Below, piece by piece: positions 53,667 to 62,373 of a stretch of DNA of 64,000 nt. The stretch is from positions 3,163,727 through 3,227,726 of the forward strand of contig FLTS01000001.1 of NCBI GenBank assembly GCA_900078405.1. Direction: 5' to 3'. The notes under the pieces are model-generated. The model saw only the letters and a program-made list of their open reading frames with translations, was not told the origin of the DNA and searched no databases. Position 1 is the stretch's first letter. Each line of letters opens with the position of its first letter. Both the position numbers and the translations under genes were made by a program. The stretch comes from an uncultured Stenotrophomonas sp. GTDB lineage: Bacteria > Pseudomonadota > Gammaproteobacteria > Xanthomonadales > Xanthomonadaceae.

Positions 53667-53735
53667 GTAGGAGCGACGTGAGTCGCGATGGGGCTTTCCC
53701 GGCAAATCCCCCATCGCGACTCACGTCGCTCCTAC
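53667..53735. repeat. GTAG-type palindrome after ilvE
   Basis: Arms GTAGGAGCGACGTGAGTCGC and GCGACTCACGTCGCTCCTAC, near-perfect, with a 29-bp spacer. Same family as 16093-16160 and 2824-2919. Confidence 0.88.
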
Positions 53736-53764
53736 AAAAGAGGGTTCGACCGCGTAGCCCCGGC

Positions 53765-54238
53765 CTACTCGCAGAGGTCTGCGTGGCGCGCTTGCAGGAG
53801 CCGCAGCGCATCGGCCGGGGCGATGTCCAGCAGCAGGCCGCGCTGGCCGGCGTTGATGTAGAGCGTGGCGTGTTGCGGCGCGCTGTCGGCGAGCAGCACG
53901 GTCGCCGGGCGCTGCTGCGCGAACGGACTGATGCCGCCGACCTTGTAGCCGCTGCGGCGCTCGGCCTCGGCCACTTCCATCATCTGCGCATGCTTGCCGC
54001 CGCAGGCTGCGGCGAGTTTCTTCAGCGACAGCCGCCGGTCGGAGGGGATCACCGCCACCACCGGCTGCTTGTCCACCCACGCCATCAGCGTCTTGAACAC
54101 CCGTGCCGGTTCGATGCCCAGCGCCTGCGCCGCGGCCACGCCCTTGCTCTCGACCTCGGCGCTGTAGTCGTAGGCGTGCAGGCCGTGGGCGATGCCGGCC
54201 TTTTCCAGCGCGGCGGTGGCGCGGGTGCCCCTGGCCAC
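53765..54238 (-). CDS. ybaK: YbaK-type Cys-tRNA(Pro) deacylase
   Basis: The 157-residue protein of the YbaK/ProX editing family removes cysteine from mischarged tRNA(Pro). The motifs KTLMAWVDKQPVVAVIPSDRRLSLKKLAAACGGKHAQM and SGYKVGGISPFAQQ are typical. GTG 54238 is the likely start (MARGTRATAALEKAGI), 1 bp after the stop of the asparaginase-like gene, so both are cotranscribed. Confidence 0.9.
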   Translation of the reverse strand: MARGTRATAALEKAGIAHGLHAYDYSAEVESKGVAAAQALGIEPARVFKTLMAWVDKQPVVAVIPSDRRLSLKKLAAACGGKHAQMMEVAEAERRSGYKVGGISPFAQQRPATVLLADSAPQHATLYINAGQRGLLLDIAPADALRLLQARHADLCE

Positions 54239-54239
54239 G

Positions 54240-54728
54240 TCAGAGCGACTCGAAGCGGTTGGCCTCAACGTTCTTGCGCACCTTGTCCGGGTTCCAGACA
54301 CGGCCGTTCATGGCGATGTACACGCCCTCGGGCAGCGACTGCACCGCGCCGATGGCGCAGCCGATGTTGAACTCGGCGTCCGAGCCACGGAACCGGGCCG
54401 GACTGAGCGCACCGGTCATCACGATGGTCTTGCCGGGGATGGTCTTGAGCACCTTGCCGGTGGCGACCATAGAGTCGGTGCCGTGGGTGACCAGCACGTG
54501 GCGGGTGGGCTGGGCGGCGATGGTGGCGCGGATCAGCTCGCGGTCGTCATCGGTGATGTGCAGCGAGTCCTTGCGCAGGATCGGGATCACGTTGAAGCGG
54601 AAGGTTACGCCCAATTCGCGCAGGATCATGCCGATCTGCGGGTCGCCGATCTGGTAGTCGGACTTGTCGTCGAAATAGATCTTGTCGATCGTGCCACCGG
54701 TGGTGACGATCAGGAGGTCTTCCATCAT
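54240..54728 (-). CDS. Single-domain asparaginase-like protein
   Basis: The 162-residue protein corresponds only to the N-terminal domain of bacterial asparaginase: TTGGTID (9-15) with the nucleophile threonine and THGTDS (81-86) with the second catalytic threonine. The C-terminal domain that completes the active site in the classical enzyme is absent. Stand-alone copies like this exist in other genomes; activity is uncertain. The start may be either of two ATG codons (54728 or 54725). Confidence 0.83.
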   Translation of the reverse strand: MMEDLLIVTTGGTIDKIYFDDKSDYQIGDPQIGMILRELGVTFRFNVIPILRKDSLHITDDDRELIRATIAAQPTRHVLVTHGTDSMVATGKVLKTIPGKTIVMTGALSPARFRGSDAEFNIGCAIGAVQSLPEGVYIAMNGRVWNPDKVRKNVEANRFESL

Positions 54729-54781
54729 TGCGGTGAGTTCAAGCGGTGATGGCGCACATGATAAGGCGTGAGGAGTACGCC

Positions 54782-54851
54782 GTAGGTGCGGGGCTTGCCC
54801 CGCACGGAAGGTTCCCGGTGAAGCCTCATGCGGGGCAAGCCCCGCATCTAC
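54782..54851. repeat. GTAG REP pair
   Basis: GTAGGTGCGGGGCTTGCCCC and its mirror GGGGCAAGCCCCGCATCTAC, with a 30-bp spacer. It separates the asparaginase-like gene from the DUF2069 gene; it is the same family as 4976-5045 and the IS-interrupted copy at 60573. Confidence 0.88.
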
Positions 54852-54878
54852 GTCGGGAAGTCCGCCCCCGCGCGGTGG

Positions 54879-55819
<941 letters not shown>

Positions 55820-55881
55820 TCATACGGGAGGCGGCAGTATCGGCGATGCTGGGCGCGCTTTGCATCGGGTACCCTTGCCGC

Positions 55882-57156
55882 ATGGAGCCTCTGGATTCGC
55901 TCAATCTGTGGATGGAACGCATCCGTGACCGGGGCCGCCGGGCCAGTTTCGCCCGGTTCCTGTGGTGCCGTTTCCTCGACGACCGCCTGTTCGAGGCGGC
56001 CGGCGCGCTGGCCTACACCACTGTGTTCGCGCTGGTGCCGCTGGCCATCGTGGTGTTCGGCGTGCTGTCGGCGTTCCCGATGTTCGACCGCTGGAGCGAG
56101 GCGCTCAGCGACTACGTGTTCTCCAACTTCGTGCCGTCGGCGGCGCGCGCGGCCGAAGGCTATCTGCGCCAGTTCTCGGCCAGCGTCGGCCAGCTCACCG
56201 CGGCCGGCTTCATCGCGCTGGTGGTCTCGCTGCTGATCACCCTCAACAGCGTCGAGCAGATCTTCAACCGGATCTGGCGGGTGGCCTCGGCGCGGCCGCG
56301 GCTGACCCGCTTCTTGGTCTACTGGACCGTGCTGACCCTGGGCGCGATGCTCGCCGCCGCATCGCTGGCGGTGTCGGCCAAGGTGTTCGCGCTGCCGCTG
56401 TTCGGCACCGCCGAGGGCCGCTGGCTGGCCGACCTGTCACTGCGGCTGGCGCCGGTGCTGATCGAGTTCGCCTGCGTGATGCTGGTCTACCGGGTGGTGC
56501 CGCACCACACGGTGAAGTGGCGTCATGCGGTCCCCGGCGCGCTGCTGGCGGTGGTGATGCTGGAGCTGGTGAAATGGGGCATGGGCCTGTATCTGGGCAG
56601 TTTCCAGGCCTACCAGAAGCTCTACGGCACGGTGGCGTTCGTGCCGATCCTGCTGCTATGGATCTACCTGGGCTGGGTGTCGGTGCTGCTCGGCGCCTCG
56701 CTGGCCTCTTCCGTCGCCGCGTTCCGTTACCAGCCGCTGGCGTTGCGCCTGCCGCAGGGCTGCGAGCTGTATGCGCTGCTGCGCCTGCTCGGCCGCTTCC
56801 GCGAGGCGCGCCGGAGCGGGCAGGGGCTGGATGAGGAAGAATTGCTGACGCTGGAGCCGATGCTCACCGACTCGCTGCTGCAGCAGATGCTGGAACAGAT
56901 GGAAGGCCTCGGCCTGCTGCGCCGCGACGAGCGCGGGCAATGGCTGCTGGCGCGCGACCTGGGCGGCCTCACCCTGCACGAACTGTACGAAAGTGCGCAG
57001 CTGCGCATCCCGGTGGCCGAGGAATACCTGCCATTCCGCGAGGATGCGCTGGGCCAGGCGGCGTGCGCCGCGCTGGACGAGCTGCGCGTGCCGCTGCGTG
57101 CGCAGCTCAAGCGCAACGTGGACGATATCTATACCCATGCCGGAGAAAGCCGATGA
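55882..57156 (+). CDS. YihY family inner membrane protein
   Basis: The 424-residue protein has six membrane helices (AALAYTTVFALVPLAIVVFGVLSAF through ILLLWIYLGWVSVLLGASLASSVAAF) typical of the YihY/virulence factor BrkB family (once misnamed RNase BN). A C-terminal cytoplasmic part of about 130 residues follows, with a winged-helix-like LEPMLTDSLLQQMLEQMEGLGLLRRDERG segment. Function unknown. A longer frame begins at 55846, but ATG 55882 is better. It overlaps the TlpA gene by 4 bp. Confidence 0.87.
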   Translation: MEPLDSLNLWMERIRDRGRRASFARFLWCRFLDDRLFEAAGALAYTTVFALVPLAIVVFGVLSAFPMFDRWSEALSDYVFSNFVPSAARAAEGYLRQFSASVGQLTAAGFIALVVSLLITLNSVEQIFNRIWRVASARPRLTRFLVYWTVLTLGAMLAAASLAVSAKVFALPLFGTAEGRWLADLSLRLAPVLIEFACVMLVYRVVPHHTVKWRHAVPGALLAVVMLELVKWGMGLYLGSFQAYQKLYGTVAFVPILLLWIYLGWVSVLLGASLASSVAAFRYQPLALRLPQGCELYALLRLLGRFREARRSGQGLDEEELLTLEPMLTDSLLQQMLEQMEGLGLLRRDERGQWLLARDLGGLTLHELYESAQLRIPVAEEYLPFREDALGQAACAALDELRVPLRAQLKRNVDDIYTHAGESR

Positions 57157-57710
57157 CGCCCCGATTCCCCTGCCTGGCGCTGCTGGCGCTGGCATTGGCG
57201 GCCTGCAAGCCGCAGCCTGAAGCCGCCGCGCCCGAGGTCGACGCGCCGCCATCGGCCACCCAGCCGGCCAGCGCCGGGACGGTGGAGCACACCGCGGAAA
57301 TGCCACGCCTGCAGGTGCGGACCGTGGACGGCAAGTCCTACGACCTGGCCGACCACCGCGGGCAATGGGTGCTGGTCAACTTCTGGGCCACCTGGTGCGG
57401 CCCGTGCCTGCAGGAGATGCCGGAGCTGTCGGCGCTGCATGCCATGCGTGGCAACATCGATGTGGTCGGCCTGGCCTACGAGGACATCGAGCCGGCGGAC
57501 ATGCAGGCCTTCCTCGAAAAACACCCGGTCGCCTACCCGATCGCCATCCTCGACCCCTACGACCCGCCGCAGGATTTCGCCACCCCGCGCGGGTTGCCGA
57601 TGACCTGGTTGATCGCGCCGGACGGCAAGGTGGCCCGGCAGTTCGTCGGCCCGGTCGATGCGCGGCAGGTCGAGCAGGCCATCGCCGAGGCCGGCGGCGA
57701 GGCGGGCTGA
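57153..57710 (+). CDS. TlpA-type thioredoxin-like lipoprotein
   Basis: The 185-residue lipoprotein has a lipobox LAAC (C18), a proline/alanine-rich linker, and a thioredoxin fold with WCGPC (81-85) and the cis-proline motif GLPMTWLI. It probably reduces disulfides in the periplasm or outer-membrane side. It follows yihY with an ATGA overlap, so both share a transcript; the functional link is unknown. Confidence 0.9.
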   Translation: MTPRFPCLALLALALAACKPQPEAAAPEVDAPPSATQPASAGTVEHTAEMPRLQVRTVDGKSYDLADHRGQWVLVNFWATWCGPCLQEMPELSALHAMRGNIDVVGLAYEDIEPADMQAFLEKHPVAYPIAILDPYDPPQDFATPRGLPMTWLIAPDGKVARQFVGPVDARQVEQAIAEAGGEAG

Positions 57711-57797
57711 GCGGGGCGATGTCTCGGCCAGCGGTTTTCATGTAGTTTTGCGGACGCACCGGGCGTGGTGCCCGGCAACGAAACAAGGAGCGGTGTC

Positions 57798-58949
57798 ATG
57801 GGGCTTGTTCAGGCAGCAAAGGGTGCGATCAGCGGTGCGCTTGCCGACCAGTGGAAGGACTTCCTCACGGTGCCGGACGGCCTGCCGGCCACGGCGGCGC
57901 TGTTCGCCGCGGTGCCGCGCGGCAGCAATGCCGGGCGCGGCTCCAACACGCTCGGTTCGTCGAACATCATCAGCAACGGTTCGAGGATCGTCGTGCCCGA
58001 GGGCTACGGGCTGCTACTGTTCCAGGACGGCGCGATCACCGGCTTCGCCGCCGAGGCGGGCGCCTATGAATGGCGTTCGGACGACGTCAATTCGGCTTCC
58101 ATCTTTGCCGGCGATGGCCTTGTTTCGTCGCTGATCAAGCAGAGCTGGGAGCGCTTCAAGTTCGGCGGCCAACCCGGCGCGCAGCAGGCCGCGTTCTTCG
58201 TCTCGCTGAAGGAACTGCCCGACAACCGCTTCGGCACACAGTCGGAAATCTACTGGGACGACGCATTCCTCAACACCCAGGTCGGCGCGGTGACGCGGGG
58301 CTCGTACACGCTGAAGATCGTCGACCCGATCCTGTTCGTGAAGAATTTCGTGCCGGCGGCCTACCTGCAGCCGGGCAAGGTGTTCGACTTCACCGACCTG
58401 GACAACGCCGCGGCCAGCCAGTTGTTCAACGAAGTGGTCGGCTCGCTGGCGCCGGCGTTCAGCCTGTACTCGAACGACCCGGCCAAGGGCAGCCGCATCG
58501 CCCGCCTGCAGCAGGATTCGGTGGGTTTCGCGCAGAGCCTGTCCGCGGCGGTGGAAAACGCCTACCAGTGGAAGTCCGAGCGCGGCCTGGCCATCGTCAA
58601 GACCGCCATCGTCTCCATCGAGTACGACGCCAACACCCGCGAACTGCTCAAGACCGTGCAGCGTGCCGATGCGCTGTCCGGCGCGCGCGGCAATTCCAAC
58701 CTGCAGGCCAGCGTCGCCCAGGGCATCCAGTCGGCCGGCGAGAATGGCGGCGCGGCGGGCCTGATGGGCATCGGCATGGCCTCGGGCATGATGGGCGGCA
58801 TCGGCGGCCTGCAGCAGCCGGTGGCGCCGGCCGCGCCGGCGGCGGACGACCCGGTCGCGCGGCTGAAGAAGGCCAAGGAGATGCTCGACCTAGGCCTCAT
58901 CACGCAGGGCGACTACGACGCGCTCAAGGCCAAGGCGCTGGGCCTGTAA
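57798..58949 (+). CDS. SPFH / virion-core-like protein with C-terminal SHOCT domain
   Basis: The 383-residue protein has an SPFH (band 7-like) domain of the YdjI/virion core type at about 60-290 (YGLLLFQDGAITGFAAEAGAYEW and YTLKIVDPILFVKNFVP) and a C-terminal SHOCT motif (about 351-383: DPVARLKKAKEMLDLGLIT). A glycine/methionine-rich linker (GLMGIGMASGMMGGIGGLQ) connects them. No membrane helix is present; SPFH proteins usually scaffold membrane patches. It leads a three-gene set with a zinc-ribbon protein and a small membrane protein. B. subtilis ydjFGHI, where YdjI is an SPFH protein that works with PspA-like YdjF, is the closest comparison. Confidence 0.86.
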   Translation: MGLVQAAKGAISGALADQWKDFLTVPDGLPATAALFAAVPRGSNAGRGSNTLGSSNIISNGSRIVVPEGYGLLLFQDGAITGFAAEAGAYEWRSDDVNSASIFAGDGLVSSLIKQSWERFKFGGQPGAQQAAFFVSLKELPDNRFGTQSEIYWDDAFLNTQVGAVTRGSYTLKIVDPILFVKNFVPAAYLQPGKVFDFTDLDNAAASQLFNEVVGSLAPAFSLYSNDPAKGSRIARLQQDSVGFAQSLSAAVENAYQWKSERGLAIVKTAIVSIEYDANTRELLKTVQRADALSGARGNSNLQASVAQGIQSAGENGGAAGLMGIGMASGMMGGIGGLQQPVAPAAPAADDPVARLKKAKEMLDLGLITQGDYDALKAKALGL

Positions 58950-58970
58950 CACCCAGGACGCGCCGCGAGC

Positions 58971-60317
58971 ATGCCAGATCCCGGAACCCCGCCGCCACCG
59001 CTGCCGGCCTCCGCCGCACCACCGCCCCTGCCGGCGGCAGCACCGGCCGGCCCGGGGTCGCCGCAGGAAGTGCCGCCACTGCCCGGCAGCTTCCCGCTGG
59101 ATACCGCAAAGCTGCCGAAGGCGATCCGCGACGAGATCGAGGCGCCCGATCCGGTCGCCATCGATACGTCCGCCACCGAGCTGAAGGACGGCCTCAACCG
59201 CTGCCCGAAATGCGGCGCCACCGAGGTTCGCCAGAAGCCCGGCAGCGACGTGCTGGTCTGCCTTTATTGCCGCCACGAATGGCATGGCGAGCGGGTCGAG
59301 GAAGCGTTCGGTTTCGGCGAAGGCATCGACCAGCTGAAGGGCTCGGTGGTCGCCTCCGGCGCGCAGGACATCGCCGCCGACGCCGCCAGCCTGATGACCT
59401 TCAAGTGCGGTGGCTGCGGCGCGGAAGTGGCAGTCAACACCGAGAGCACGATGACCGCGCGCTGCCACTGGTGCCGCCACGTGTTCGGCGTCAACGAGCA
59501 GATCGCCAACGGCGCGGTGCCCGACGCGGTGCTGCCGTTCCACATCAGAAAGGACGATGCGGTCGCGCGAATCCGCCAGTTCGTGGACAAGCGCCGCATG
59601 TTTGCGCTCAAGGCGTTCAAGGAACAGTTCACGCCGGGGAACGTGGTCGGCGTGTACCTGCCGTACATGATCGTCGATGGCAACGCCAGCGCCGACGTTG
59701 CCGGGCAGGGCGAAATCCAGACGCGCAGCTACACCGTGGGCACGGGCGACAAGAAGCGGACCTATTACGACGCCGACGTCTACCGCGTGGAACGGCACGT
59801 GGACTTCACCGTCGACGACCTGCCGCTGGAATCCTCCGGCGAGCGCGGCAACCTCGACGTGAACGCCAACACCAACAACATCATCAACACCATTCTGCCG
59901 TTCGACACCAAGAACGCGGTGAAGTGGAATGCCTCGTACCTGGTCGGCTTCACCTCGGAAAAGCGCGACCGCGACGTCGAGCACCTGCGCCCGCGCCTGG
60001 AAGACCAGTTGCTGTCCATCGCCCGCTCGCAGGCCGAAGGCTCGGTGCGCCGTTATGGCCGCGGCGTGCGCTGGGAACAGGAGCGGCTGGAGGTGCACGG
60101 CACCCGCTGGGTGTCGATGTACCTGCCGGTGTGGCTGTATTCCTACCACCAGCCGGGCCGCAACGGCGGCCTGCTGCACTACATCGCGGTGAACGGCCGC
60201 ACCGGCGAGACGATGGGCAGCGTGCCGGTGCAGCAGTGGAAGCTGCTGCTGGCCGCGCTCACCGCCGGTACCTTCATCGAAGCCCTCGCCATCGCATTCC
60301 TGGTAGCCACGACATGA
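58971..60317 (+). CDS. Double zinc-ribbon membrane protein (YdjG-like)
   Basis: The 448-residue protein starts with a proline/alanine-rich stretch (1-45), followed by two zinc ribbons: C78, C81, C97, C100 and C146, C149, C165, C168. Further on is a conserved segment NANTNNIINTILPFDTKNAVKW, and a single membrane helix at the very C-terminus (about 428-446). The layout fits TFIIB-type zinc-ribbon proteins linked to SPFH/PspA membrane systems. It begins 21 bp after the SPFH gene and overlaps the next gene by 4 bp. The function is unknown; a role in recruiting proteins to the membrane is inferred. Confidence 0.8.
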   Translation: MPDPGTPPPPLPASAAPPPLPAAAPAGPGSPQEVPPLPGSFPLDTAKLPKAIRDEIEAPDPVAIDTSATELKDGLNRCPKCGATEVRQKPGSDVLVCLYCRHEWHGERVEEAFGFGEGIDQLKGSVVASGAQDIAADAASLMTFKCGGCGAEVAVNTESTMTARCHWCRHVFGVNEQIANGAVPDAVLPFHIRKDDAVARIRQFVDKRRMFALKAFKEQFTPGNVVGVYLPYMIVDGNASADVAGQGEIQTRSYTVGTGDKKRTYYDADVYRVERHVDFTVDDLPLESSGERGNLDVNANTNNIINTILPFDTKNAVKWNASYLVGFTSEKRDRDVEHLRPRLEDQLLSIARSQAEGSVRRYGRGVRWEQERLEVHGTRWVSMYLPVWLYSYHQPGRNGGLLHYIAVNGRTGETMGSVPVQQWKLLLAALTAGTFIEALAIAFLVATT

Positions 60318-60562
60318 GCGACGACAGTGGACTCTGGTTGCTGGCCGCAGGCCCGGCCGGCGCTGCGGCGCTGTACTGGGCGCTGTACCGGTACTACCGC
60401 AATACCGACAAATCGCATGCCTTCGAACGCGAGACCGAGGTCGAGGCCAGGCCGGTGACCGGCACGGACACCAAGGTCGGCGAGGTGAAGGGCACCCAGC
60501 GGCGGCGCATCGACGGCGACAATATGGGTGCGCACCGGCAGCGGGTGAAACGGGTGCGTTGA
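60314..60562 (+). CDS. Small membrane protein of the SPFH cluster
   Basis: The 82-residue protein has one N-terminal membrane helix (LWLLAAGPAGAAALYWALYRY) and a charged cytoplasmic tail (ERETEVEARPVTGTDTKVGEVKG). It overlaps the zinc-ribbon gene (ATGA) and completes the cluster. No family is recognised. It may correspond to the small membrane partner found next to YdjG/YdjI-like proteins. Confidence 0.7.
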   Translation: MSDDSGLWLLAAGPAGAAALYWALYRYYRNTDKSHAFERETEVEARPVTGTDTKVGEVKGTQRRRIDGDNMGAHRQRVKRVR

Positions 60563-60572
60563 ACAGTTACCC

Positions 60573-60589
60573 GTAGGTGCGGGGCTTGC
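60573..60589. repeat. Interrupted GTAG REP copy
   Basis: GTAGGTGCGGGGCTTGC is the left half of a REP like that at 54782, cut off where the transposase remnant begins (60590). The missing right half should be on the other side of the inserted element, but no exact partner is seen nearby. Confidence 0.7.
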
Positions 60590-61065
60590 TGTAATGACCC
60601 AGCGGTTCCCGCACGGGTCAGCCGCTAAAACACAAGCCTTGGCGGGTGTCTTCATGTCCAGCGTCTGGTGAGGGCGCCGGTGGTTGTAGAGCTGGGTCCA
60701 GTCGCCGATCACCCGGATCGCGTGCTGCTGGGTTTCGAGGCGGTGGCGGTGTGTGCACTGCTCTTTCAGCGTCCTGATAACGTGCTCGACCATGCCGTTC
60801 TGCTGCGGGCAGTGCGGCGTGATGAACTCTTGCTTCAAGCCGTAGCTGCGCACCCGCCGGGTGTAGTGCCGGCGGGTGAACACCAGGCCGTTGTCCGAGC
60901 GCAGCAGAAACGGTACCGGCGCCCGGCCCAGCGTTCCATAGAGGGTGTCAAAGCCTGCTCCAAGGCCGCGGCTGCGGTGGTTGCGCGACCACTGCACGAG
61001 AGTTGCCAGCTCAGCAGCTGCCGCGTGTGGCAGTCGATCACCAGTAATCCGGCGCGATGGCCACC
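60590..61065 (-). pseudogene. IS3-type transposase (OrfB) remnant, frameshifted and 5'-truncated
   Basis: Read on the minus strand, one frame (about 61041 to 60950) shows VIDCHTRQLLSWQ and GRATTAAAALEQAL, and the neighbouring frame (from about 60945) continues with LGRAPVPFLLRSDNGLVFTRRHY and EFITPHCPQQNGMVEHVIRTLKEQ, so a frameshift lies near 60941-60952. The DDE residues are D (IDC), D (RSDNG) and E (MVEHV). The first part of OrfB and all of OrfA are missing. The 3' end carries TGTAATGACCC (from 60590), a likely terminal inverted repeat. It ends within a REP. Confidence 0.8.
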
Positions 61066-61115
61066 CGGCGCAGCGCACCATTGACCCCCACGCAGCGCAC
61101 CAGCCTACCGGCTGG

Positions 61116-61142
61116 GTGCAGGGGGATGATCTTCCCCTGCAC
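61116..61142. terminator. Hairpin GTGCAGGGG/CCCCTGCAC
   Basis: A perfect 9-bp stem with a nine-base loop lies behind the transposase remnant and next to a second imperfect hairpin (GCACCAGCC/GGCTGGGTGC, 61097-61119). No T run follows, so a terminator role is uncertain. Confidence 0.4.
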
Positions 61143-61238
61143 CCTTGCCCTTCGGCGAGAACGGAGTTCCAAGAGGCAGCGCCGCTTGGTCAAGGCCGCA
61201 GGCCGCGAAGGCAGGGCGAACTAGGCTGGGCGAGGCTT

Positions 61239-61928
61239 TCACCGCTGAGCCTGCATCACCTTTGCGGCAAGGTCACCCACGTTCATCGGAGCGTTGAGAA
61301 TCTTGCGGATATTAGCAATGTGCGTCAGCGCCGTTTCACGTGATGCTGGCTGCGCGGACGGCTCAGAGCGGACCTCCATGCAGGCAGAGGCGGCAGCGTG
61401 ACTTCCAGCAGGCTGAGGGGCGGGCGCTACATCCTTGCGTCCTGCCCACAGATGGAACTCGCCCGCAAAAACGCGCTTCACCAAGGCGAAGAAGTAGGCC
61501 ACGACATTGCGCACGGTGCCGCTCTGGCTACGTGCCTGCAATTCGTCGAGAACTTCCTGGCGATGCTGCGGCGGCAGCCGCCGCAAGGTGGCTTGCACGT
61601 CCTTTTGCTGGTCTGCCTGGGCATTGCTCAGGCAAGGCGGCAAGCTCACCAGCCGCGATGCGGGATCGCTGTCTTCTTCGGGCGCGCGGTACGTACGTTC
61701 TTTTTATACATACCCGGCTCGCTGGCCCAGAGGGGTAGAGGTGAGATAGCGGCGCAACTGCCCCAGGTTCGCCAGCGAGCTGATGCCATCCGCAGAGCGC
61801 AGCATGCGCAGAACCCGCGAACCATTGCGCTCCAGCGGCGTGAGGCGAGCATCGAGCATGAGCGAGGCCGGCGTGGTGAACAGGGCGTCTTGCCCCAGCG
61901 GGTTGTGGCGGGTGTGGTGGTCTGCCAT
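61239..61928 (-). pseudogene. STY4528-like replication protein of an integrative element, degraded
   Basis: ATG 61928 opens a frame (MADHHTRHNPLGQDALFT, then LDARLTPLERNGSRVLRML) that resembles the N-terminal part of the STY4528 family of integrative-element replication proteins. TAA at 61704-61706 stops it. The same frame then continues, 61239-61703, with LPPQHRQEVLDELQARSQ and SGTVRNVVAYFFALVKRVFAGEFHLWAG, which matches the family's C-terminal part. The middle of the protein seems deleted, since family members are around 400 residues and only about 229 codons remain. It marks a decayed conjugative or genomic island. Confidence 0.62.
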
Positions 61929-62373
61929 GAGAGTTCTCCAAGGCCTGGGCCACAGCAGCCCGTTCCCCTGCATCCCATCGCGTACCGTTCCAAGCGTCAG
62001 CCAACAATGCAGCCTGCGCACCCGTTTTATCCGGCAGGCGCAGCGCTGGCATCGCCGTCTAGACTGATCTATCACCCCGGTACTCCCATGGGGGAGTACC
62101 GGGGTGCTTTCAGCGATTCCCGCAAAGGCCGTGGCCCGATTTTCCCGTGAAACCTAGCGTTCACGGCCCTTTGCCGACCAATCAACGTTTAAACGTGTGA
62201 TCAACGTCTGGGGGCAGTTCAGCGAGACGGTTTTTTCGTTTCCGTGCAACGCCATGCAGGGATGGGCATTTGCGGCGGGCGGTGCCGCTGGGACGGAAGC
62301 CGCGGCCCGACCGGCACTTGTTCATCGCCACGGTGGCATGCCTAGAATCAAAACCCGTTTCAGGAGTGGACAC
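61929..62373. other. Remnant/regulatory region upstream of iaaA
   Basis: The 445-bp stretch contains a perfect 15-bp hairpin (62073-62106), a palindrome ACGTTTAAACGT (62185-62196), an imperfect inverted pair GCAAAGGCCGTG/CACGGCCCTTTGC (62122-62133, 62162-62174), and near its end a TAGAAT box (62343-62348). The base composition before 62200 is lower in GC than the flanks. No coding frame is supported. Confidence 0.5.
62073..62106. terminator. Perfect 15-bp hairpin near the island edge
   Basis: CACCCCGGTACTCCC pairs perfectly with GGGAGTACCGGGGTG around ATGG. Only CTTTC follows, so it is either a weak intrinsic terminator or a structural element of the former island. Confidence 0.5.

Noticed and set aside
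58070..60562. Long plus-strand frame of 830 codons across the SPFH and zinc-ribbon genes
   Set aside because: It is the out-of-frame reading of two genes with clear domains. Only its last 82 codons (from ATG 60314) are accepted, as the small membrane protein.
61239..61703. Intact small gene starting at the ATG near 61649
   Set aside because: The frame continues upstream through a single TAA to an N-terminal half of the same family, which supports one broken gene.
61528..62052. Minus-strand frame starting MPALRLPDKTGAQ, possibly a second gene of the island
   Set aside because: The first part looks protein-like (ALLADAWNGTRWDAGERAA) but it then runs into a shadow of the STY4528-like frame with no stop. 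I could not assign a family or an end, so I did not annotate it.
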